Below, one piece after another: positions 1 through 4,111 of a DNA stretch of 7,186 nucleotides (positions are counted from its first letter, which is position 1; every line of letters begins with the position of its first letter). The notes beneath the pieces were generated by a model, which saw only the letters and a list, made by a program, of their open reading frames with translations, was not told where the DNA came from and did no database searches. The stretch covers positions 1-7,186 of the forward strand of contig URNK01000087.1 in assembly GCA_900549195.1 (NCBI GenBank), read 5' to 3'. Made by a program: the position numbers and the translations under genes. The stretch comes from an uncultured Collinsella sp. GTDB taxonomy: Bacteria; Actinomycetota; Coriobacteriia; Coriobacteriales; Coriobacteriaceae.

Positions 1-171
1 ATCGTTGGGGCCAGGCCCGATTTTGCCTCTTGACAATGTCCTGCTCATATTAAAAAGGCGGACAGCCTCGGCGAGCGATGTGCCCATGGCGTCGTAGAGG
101 CGCTCGGCATGCTGTTTGTCCTCTTCGCGAATGCGCACCTGCAGGATGGCTCGTTTTTGCGTCGATGACAT
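1..171 (-). CDS. RelB/DinJ-family antitoxin, N-terminal part (runs off left edge)
   Basis: The minus strand is open from an ATG at 171 to the window edge, giving 57 residues that begin MSSTQKRAILQVRIREED. The pattern is that of RelB/DinJ ribbon-helix-helix antitoxins: a short beta strand (about residues 8-14, AILQVRI), a charged helix (about 15-28), then G-TSLAEAVRLF (about 30-40), the usual second helix. In this family the strand binds operator DNA as a dimer and the missing C-terminal part neutralises a RelE/YafQ-type mRNA-cleaving toxin. A ribosome binding site (AAGGGGG on the minus strand, plus positions 178-184) lies 6 nt before the ATG; an in-frame GTG directly precedes the ATG and is an alternative start. 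The gene is divergent from the FHL operon and probably unrelated to it. The toxin would lie left of the window and is not visible. Family assignment comes from motif resemblance only; a solitary RHH regulator remains possible. Confidence 0.7.
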   Translation of the reverse strand, partial: MSSTQKRAILQVRIREEDKQHAERLYDAMGTSLAEAVRLFNMSRTLSRGKIGPGPND

Positions 172-182
172 CACTGGCCCCC

Positions 183-200
183 TTAATGAGCGTGCAATAT
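183..200 (+). repeat. 18-bp direct repeat, copy 1
   Basis: First of three copies of the consensus TTAA(T/C)GAGCG(T/C)G(A/C)AAT(A/C)T. It matches copy 2 at 16 of 18 positions and copy 3 at 14 of 18. It abuts the ribosome binding site of the divergent antitoxin gene, so binding here could also affect that transcript. Confidence 0.6.
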
Positions 201-217
201 GAATGGTCAAATACAAC

Positions 218-237
218 ATTGGCTAATAATAGCCAAT
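218..237. repeat. Perfect inverted repeat, likely antitoxin operator
   Basis: Arms ATTGGCTA (218-225) and TAGCCAAT (230-237) are perfect 8-bp inverted repeats around ATAA. The site sits immediately downstream of the candidate minus-strand -10 box, where a bound repressor would block initiation. RelB/DinJ antitoxins commonly autoregulate through palindromes at their promoter. The assignment to this antitoxin is inferred from position. Confidence 0.5.
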
Positions 238-265
238 CTTATAACCACTGCTTTATTGCACTCAA
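238..265 (-). promoter_or_regulatory. Candidate antitoxin promoter (minus strand)
   Basis: On the minus strand TTGAGT (plus 260-265) and TATAAG (plus 238-243) are separated by 16 bp and match the bacterial housekeeping -35 and -10 consensus at 4 and 5 of 6 bases. Transcription would start near plus 231, inside the inverted repeat at 218-237 and about 60 nt before the antitoxin ATG. No transcript data are available. Confidence 0.45.
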
Positions 266-266
266 G

Positions 267-284
267 TTAATGAGCGCGAAATAT
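267..284 (+). repeat. 18-bp direct repeat, copy 2
   Basis: Second copy, starting exactly 84 bp after copy 1 and matching copy 3 at 14 of 18 positions. It lies just upstream (in the minus sense) of the candidate antitoxin -35 box. Its tail runs into an ATATATAT stretch. Confidence 0.6.
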
Positions 285-308
285 ATATCAAACGTATTAC
301 ATCCTTTA

Positions 309-326
309 TAAACGAGCGTGAAATCT
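309..326 (+). repeat. 18-bp direct repeat, copy 3
   Basis: Third and most divergent copy (TAAACGAGCG core), starting exactly 42 bp after copy 2. The 42 and 84 bp offsets correspond to 4 and 8 turns of B-DNA at 10.5 bp per turn, so all three copies face the same side of the helix. Confidence 0.55.
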
Positions 327-334
327 CCCCTGGA

Positions 335-365
335 TTTACGCATGTAATACACTCACCTTTATAGC
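335..365 (+). promoter_or_regulatory. Weak candidate plus-strand promoter
   Basis: TTTACG (335-340) lies 17 bp before TTTATA (358-363); a shifted reading gives TATAGC (360-365) with a 19-bp spacer. The matches are only moderate. If used, it would give a leader of more than 220 nt before hydN that includes the 396-421 inverted repeat as a transcribed hairpin. Confidence 0.25.
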
Positions 366-395
366 TATCCGAGAATAGTTCCAACCTGCCAAAAC

Positions 396-421
396 CCCTG
401 CAATACACCCGTATTGCAGGG
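396..421. repeat. Perfect 11-bp inverted repeat, probable operator for the FHL operon
   Basis: CCCTGCAATAC (396-406) and GTATTGCAGGG (411-421) are perfect 11-bp arms around ACCC. The left-arm octamer CCCTGCAA recurs alone at 440-447, 44 bp further on and again near a CGTAT. No T-run follows the right arm, so a terminator is unlikely. The size and symmetry fit a dimeric DNA-binding regulator. If transcription starts near 465, the palindrome would be centred near -56 and the extra half-site near the -25 region. The regulator is unknown. Confidence 0.55.
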
Positions 422-452
422 CCTATGCTCAAGTTTGCCCCCTGCAACTGCG

Positions 453-471
453 TATATTTAACCTGTATATC
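453..471 (+). promoter_or_regulatory. Candidate -10 region of the hydN-fdhF operon
   Basis: Two overlapping -10-like boxes, TATATT (453-458) and TATATC (466-471), lie at the end of the AT-rich segment just before the leader. Neither has a good -35 at the right spacing; CTGCAA at 442-447 is 18 bp before the second box and matches the consensus at 3 of 6 bases. A poor -35 next to a palindrome is what an activator-dependent promoter would show, but this is inference. Confidence 0.35.
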
Positions 472-520
472 GTTGGAGGAATTCTATCGAAGTGCCTGTT
501 TCGCCGCATGCGCTCGATAC

Positions 521-559
521 GCCGATGCCGGACCACGGGCGGTCCGGGGCAACGTCGGC
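521..559 (+). other. GC-rich leader hairpin upstream of hydN
   Basis: CCGGACC (528-534) and GGTCCGG (541-547) form a perfect 7-bp stem with loop ACGGGC. Below it, GCCGA (521-525) pairs with TCGGC (555-559) across a small asymmetric internal loop. The bases CATGC (507-511) and GCATG (572-576) could form a further outer helix just before the hydN ribosome binding site at 583-588. It lies between the likely promoter and hydN, so it could influence translation or transcript stability. I cannot match it to a named riboswitch by eye. Confidence 0.5.
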
Positions 560-599
560 AGGGTCTCTCCGGCATGGGATTCAGGAGGGAGTGAACAAC

Positions 600-1118
600 A
601 TGGGCAATAAACGAGTCGTGGCTGATTCTTCACGCTGCATTGGGTGCCAAACCTGTATGGCGGCGTGCATCGAGGCACACGATATTCCCGGCAACATCGC
701 CGCACCTCGCTTGCGCGTAACGCGCACCTACGAGATCTCCGCGCCGGTGGCATGTCACCATTGCGAGGACGCTCCGTGCGCGAAGGCCTGTCCTACGGGC
801 GCCTTGTTCTTTGATCCAAAGAACCATCGTATCGGCGTCAACGAGGACAACTGCATCGGCTGCAAGAGCTGCGTTATGGCATGCCCCTTTGGCGCCGTGA
901 GCGTGGCGACCACGCAGGTCCCCGTCTTGATGGGTGACGTTCGCGTGGGTTCGCAGACTAAGAGCTTCGTGCTCAAGTGCGACCTGTGCGTGGACCGTCC
1001 CGGCGGTCCGGCGTGTGCCGAGGCGTGTCCGACCAAGGGCCTCACCCTGGTGGACGAGGAGCGTCTGGCAGAACTGACTGCCGAGCGTGCCCGCGCCACC
1101 ATCGAAAACGAGGCGTAA
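600..1118 (+). CDS. hydN: HydN-like four-[4Fe-4S] electron-transfer protein
   Basis: This 172-residue cytoplasmic ferredoxin carries 16 cysteines in four clusters: C13-C16-C19-C23, C52-C55-C60-C64, C85-C88-C91-C95 and C127-C130-C139-C143. This is the layout of the HydN/HycB/DmsB iron-sulfur family, with four [4Fe-4S] clusters shuttling electrons between a molybdoenzyme and a partner. E. coli HydN, linked to formate dehydrogenase H activity, is about 175 residues and also starts M-x-x-x-x-(I/V)-x-A-D-x-S-x-C-I-G-C. I chose the ATG at 600 because it matches that N-terminus and follows AGGAGGGAG (583-591). A GTG at 492 in the same frame has its own GGAGGA at 475-480 and would add 36 residues without family resemblance. 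There is no signal peptide. The gene lies directly before fdhF with a 74-nt gap, so it most likely serves FdhF. The name rests on length and context; an HycB-like name is the alternative. Confidence 0.85.
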   Translation: MGNKRVVADSSRCIGCQTCMAACIEAHDIPGNIAAPRLRVTRTYEISAPVACHHCEDAPCAKACPTGALFFDPKNHRIGVNEDNCIGCKSCVMACPFGAVSVATTQVPVLMGDVRVGSQTKSFVLKCDLCVDRPGGPACAEACPTKGLTLVDEERLAELTAERARATIENEA

Positions 1119-1153
1119 GCGTCGGGCGATAGGCCCAATGATTGTCAAATAAG

Positions 1154-1169
1154 TACCGAGTATTCGGTA
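1154..1169. repeat. Small inverted repeat between hydN and fdhF
   Basis: TACCGA (1154-1159) and TCGGTA (1164-1169) flank GTAT, forming a perfect 6-bp stem 14 nt before the fdhF ribosome binding site. There is no T-run, so it is not a terminator. It could be an mRNA processing or stability element, or chance. Confidence 0.35.
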
Positions 1170-1192
1170 GCAGAGAAAGGAAGGAGGGTGTC

Positions 1193-3415
1193 ATGGAGAA
1201 GCATAAAGTGATTTGCCCGTACTGCGGCGCCGGTTGCCAGTTTAACCTCTTGGTCCAAAACGGCCAGGTCGTGGGTACCGAACCGCTCAACGGCATCACC
1301 AACCAGAGCGAGCTGTGCCTTAAGGGCATGAGCGGCTACGACTTCATCAACGACACCAAGATCTTGACTCCTCGCGTACTGCACCCGATGATCCGCCGCA
1401 CTAAGGGCGCGGATCTTGAGCGCGTAAGCTGGGACGAGGCACTGGATTTCACCGCATCTAAGATGCAGGCCATAATTGACGAATATGGTCCTAACGCTGT
1501 CATGACCACCGGCTCTTCGCGAGGCGGCGGCAATGAGGCGAACTACGTCATGCAGAAGTTTACGCGTGCGTGCATCGGCACCCACAGCGTGGACAACTGC
1601 GCCCGTACTTGACACGGCCCTACTGTCCTCGGTCTGATGGACACGGTTGGTTCAGGTTGCATGTCATGCTCCATCCCCGGTATGGAGGATGCGGGCTGCA
1701 TTTTCCTCTTCGGCTATAACCCTGCCGATTCGCACCCCATCGTCGCAAGGCGTATCGTGCGAGCCAAAGAAAAGGGTTGCAAGATCATCGTCGCCGATCC
1801 GCGCCATATCGAAACCGCGCGTATCGCCGATCTCTACCTTCCGATCAAGAATGGTTGCAACGTCGCGTTCCTCAACGCCTTTGCCAACTGCTTGGTCAAC
1901 GATGGCCTCTACGACAAGGAATTCGTCGCCGAGCACACGAACGGCTTTGACGAGTGGTGGGAGACCATCAAGAACTACACTCCCGAATCCGTACAGGACA
2001 TCACGGGTGTCGAGCCCGCGTTGATCCACCAAGCTGCCGAGATGTACGCCACGGCGAAGCCCTCCGCCATCATTGGCTGGGGCATGGGCGTATGCCAGCA
2101 GAAGCAGAACCTGAAGACGGTGCACACCATCGCCTCCATCGCCTGCGTTGCCGGCCAGATCGGCAAACCCAATTCCGGCCTCGCGCCCGTGCGTGGTCAG
2201 AACAACGTCCAGGGCTCCTGCGATATGGGCATGCTGCCTAACCTGTACCCTGGCTACCAGAAAGTCACCGACCCCGCCGTGCGCGCCAAGTTTGCAAAGG
2301 CTTGGGGCGTGCCCGAGGAAAAGCTCCCGCTCGAGGAGGGCTACAAGCTCACCGACCTGGGCCACCTGGTCGACGAGGGCAAGGTGCACTGCTTCTACAA
2401 CTACGGCGAGGACCCGGTGCAGACCGAGCCCGATTCGGCCGGTATGCGCAAGACGCTCTCCGAGCTGGATCTGTTCATTTGCCAGGACATCTTTATGACG
2501 CAGACGACCATGCTCGCCGACGTCATCCTGCCCGCCACCTCTTGGGGCGAGCACGAGGGTGTCTTTACCGCATCCGACCGTAGCTTCCAGCACTTTGACG
2601 CGGCTGTTCCGCCCAAGGGCGAGTGCCGCCACGACTGGGAGATCTTCGCGGACCTGTCCACGCGTATGGGCTATCCCATGCACTACGACAACACCGAGCA
2701 GATCTGGAACGAGTGCATTAGCCTGTGCCCCAACTTTGTGGGCGCGACCTACGAGAAGATGGCTCCCGAGGGCGGTTACGCCCAGTGGCCGGTCAAGAGC
2801 ACCGATGTGAACGACCACGGTACGCCCGACATGTTCGCTGGTGGCAAGTTCACCACCAAGGACGGCCGCGCCAACCTGATGGCGCACGACTGGGAGGCGC
2901 CCTCCGAGCTTCCCGACGATGAGTACCCGCTCATTCTGTGCACCGTCCGCGAGGTCGGTCACTACAGCTGCCGCTCGATGACCGGCAACTGCAAGACGCT
3001 GGCGCTGCTCGCCGACGAGCCCGGCTTTGTCCGCATGAATCCCGCGGACGCCGAGGCACGCGGCATCAAGAACGGCGACATCGTCTCGATTCATAGCCGC
3101 CGCGGCCAGGTATACAGCCGCGCCGACGTGAGCGATCGCATCAATAAGGGCACGGTCTACATGACCTACCAGTGGTGGATCGGCAAGTGCAACGAGCTGA
3201 CCATGCACAAGGTCGACCCGGTCTCGCATACGCCCGAGGACAAGTTCTCCGCCTGCCAGGTCGACGCCATTGCCGACCAGGTTTGGGCAGAGGGTGAGGT
3301 AGAGCGTCAGTACACCGAGCTCAAGCAGGCTCTGGTGGACGCCGCTGCTCCCCAGGACGTTGAGCCTGGCGCCGCCAAGTTCGACGACGAGACGCACGTG
3401 AACCAAATCGTGTAG
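1193..3415 (+). CDS. fdhF: Selenocysteine formate dehydrogenase H (TGA at 1610-1612 read as Sec)
   Basis: FdhF oxidises formate to CO2 at a bis-MGD molybdenum (or tungsten) centre and passes electrons through one [4Fe-4S] cluster to the FHL ferredoxins; it is cytoplasmic. Reading through the in-frame TGA gives 740 residues, against about 715 in E. coli. C8, C11, C15 and C42 bind the cluster and K44 follows, as in the E. coli enzyme. The TGA is codon 140, the same residue number as E. coli Sec140, in CART-Sec-HGPT, and His141 follows. Arg334 in PVRGQNNVQG should be the active-site Arg333 equivalent. GYNPADSHPIVA, WGEHEGVFTA, REVGHYSCRSMTGNC and YMTYQWWIG near the C-terminus are near-identical to E. 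coli FdhF. I chose the ATG at 1193 because of the GGAGG at 1183-1187 and the matching cysteine numbering. The C-terminus is about 25 residues longer than in E. coli, with an acidic tail. Automated annotation would split the gene at 1612, leaving a 140-codon piece and a piece starting near 1637. Confidence 0.96.
1610..1646 (+). promoter_or_regulatory. Bacterial SECIS element directing Sec insertion in fdhF
   Basis: Directly after the TGA, TGTCC (1624-1628) and GGACA (1639-1643) form a perfect 5-bp stem. Inside it TC (1629-1630) pairs with GA (1636-1637), presenting the apical loop GGTCT (1631-1635) and leaving T1638 bulged. The GGUCU loop is the SelB-binding feature of E. coli fdhF, and here GGT is the eighth codon counting the TGA as first, as in E. 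coli. The lower stem is imperfect. The E. coli element has its bulged U on the 5' side; here the bulge falls on the 3' side, or a U-U mismatch forms. Confidence 0.88.
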
Positions 3416-3436
3416 TCCCGTTCTCGTTGGCTTTTT

Positions 3437-3480
3437 GGGCCGGGCGTCCCGTACGTTCGGGAGCCCGGCCCGTTATTTTG
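3437..3480 (+). terminator. Terminator-like hairpin between fdhF and hyfA
   Basis: GGGCCGGGC (3437-3445) pairs perfectly with GCCCGGCCC (3463-3471). It continues, after one bulged G, as TCCCG (3447-3451) with CGGGA (3458-3462) around a TACGTT loop. The 14-bp GC-rich stem is followed by GTTATTTTG, an interrupted U-tract, and preceded by TTTTT. It has the form of a Rho-independent terminator. Only 13 nt separate it from hyfA, too few for a separate promoter, so the hyf genes should depend on read-through. A partial terminator or a 3'-end stabiliser for the hydN-fdhF message is the likely role. Confidence 0.7.
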
Positions 3481-3493
3481 AAAGGAAGTGGGG

Positions 3494-4111
3494 ATGAACC
3501 GCTTCATCGACATCAACCCGGAGAGGTGCATCGGCTGCGGAACATGCCAGTCCGCCTGTGCCGACGCCCACCGGATGCAGGGTCTTCAGGATACGCCGCG
3601 CCTGGCGCTCGTGAAGACCGGCGGTATTTCGGCCGCCCTTGCCTGCCACCATTGCGAGGGTGCTCCCTGCGCCGAGGTTTGCCCGGTGAATGCCATCGAG
3701 CACGATGGCGATCGCATCCACGTCAAGGAGCAGGAGTGCATCGGGTGCAGGCTGTGCGCCATCGCGTGCCCCTTCGGAGCCATCCATCCCGATGGCACGT
3801 CTATCGCCGGTGTCGCAGGCATGTGCGACCCGACGCCTTCGTATCCTAAGTCCCTGAGCAGCCTGCTTACGTGGGCTCCTGGCCAGTACACCTGCGCCGT
3901 CAAGTGCGACCTGTGTGCCTTCGATCCGGACGGCCCGCATTGTGTGGCGGCGTGCCCCACCAAGGCGCTGACCGTCATGGGCGGCGCGGCCGATCGCGAG
4001 CTCGACGAGGCCAAGCGCCTGCGCTCGATCGAAAACGGTCCAGTCGTCGACGTTACCGCTGTGGCCCAGGGCCTGTCCGAGAAAGCAGAAGGGAGCGTAA
4101 ACAATGGATAG
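3494..4111 (+). CDS. hyfA: Hydrogenase-4 ferredoxin subunit HyfA (HycB-like)
   Basis: This 205-residue four-cluster ferredoxin relays electrons from FdhF to the hydrogenase within formate hydrogenlyase, on the cytoplasmic side. Clusters are C12-C15-C18-C22, C51-C54-C59-C63, C82-C85-C88-C92 and C138-C141-C150-C154, with CHHCEGAPC and CIGCRLCAIACPFGAI typical. A linker of about 45 residues between clusters three and four, with SLSSLLTWAPG, separates HyfA/HycB proteins from the shorter HydN. Length (E. coli HyfA is about 205), the MNRF start and QGLQ-x-x-PRLAL-x-K match HyfA. C111 and C134 are extra cysteines in the linker. The start is the ATG at 3494, with AAGGAA at 3482-3487; an in-frame GTG at 3488 overlaps the binding site and is unlikely. 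The stop overlaps the hyfB start by 8 nt, implying translational coupling. HycB is the alternative name; the full-length HyfB next door favours Hyf. Confidence 0.9.
   Translation: MNRFIDINPERCIGCGTCQSACADAHRMQGLQDTPRLALVKTGGISAALACHHCEGAPCAEVCPVNAIEHDGDRIHVKEQECIGCRLCAIACPFGAIHPDGTSIAGVAGMCDPTPSYPKSLSSLLTWAPGQYTCAVKCDLCAFDPDGPHCVAACPTKALTVMGGAADRELDEAKRLRSIENGPVVDVTAVAQGLSEKAEGSVNNG

Larger units (their letters stand above)
172..599. promoter_or_regulatory. Divergent intergenic control region (428 bp)
   Basis: No credible gene lies between the antitoxin start and the hydN start. The part from about 183 to 480 is clearly AT-richer than the rest of the window. It holds three copies of an 18-bp direct repeat, inverted repeats at 218-237 and 396-421, and four copies of the heptamer TGCAATA in alternating orientation (193, 254 inverted, 399, 412 inverted). 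The part from about 481 to 599 is GC-rich and looks like a transcribed leader. It contains a hairpin (521-559) and two ribosome binding sites, at 475-480 and 583-588. The individual elements are listed separately. The density of symmetric motifs suggests at least one dedicated regulator besides antitoxin autoregulation. Confidence 0.7.

Noticed and set aside
183..326. CRISPR array
   Set aside because: The three 18-bp repeats are imperfect and short, with unequal spacers (66 and 24 bp) and no cas genes in view; they look like regulator sites.
396..421. Rho-independent terminator
   Set aside because: The palindrome is perfect, but no T-run follows on the plus strand and none on the minus strand.
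434..458. Sigma-54 promoter as in E. coli FHL genes
   Set aside because: No GG and GC dinucleotides with 10-bp spacing in a TGGCAC/TTGCA context were found upstream of hydN.
508..594. 28-codon Arg-rich leader peptide ending 5 nt before hydN
   Set aside because: The nearest ribosome binding site (475-480) is 27 nt from its ATG, and the Arg content follows from GC-rich CGN codons.
500..600. Molybdenum cofactor (Moco) riboswitch in the hydN leader
   Set aside because: The context is tempting and a GATACG is shared with the E. coli moaA leader as I recall it, but the 3' conserved elements and multi-helix arrangement are not evident. Kept only as an unnamed hairpin.
1142..1170. Promoter in the hydN-fdhF gap (TTGTCA followed by TATTCG)
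   Set aside because: The spacing is about 13 bp, too short for a housekeeping promoter, and the correct spacing falls on CGGTAG.
1664..3406. A minus-strand open frame of 580 codons opposite fdhF
   Set aside because: Same shadow effect; no recognisable motifs and it lies wholly inside conserved fdhF coding sequence.
1142..3415. Two separate genes, or a pseudogene with a premature stop, at the TGA at 1610
   Set aside because: The stop is codon 140, the known Sec position, flanked by conserved residues on both sides and followed at once by a SECIS hairpin; the downstream half is intact and in the same frame.
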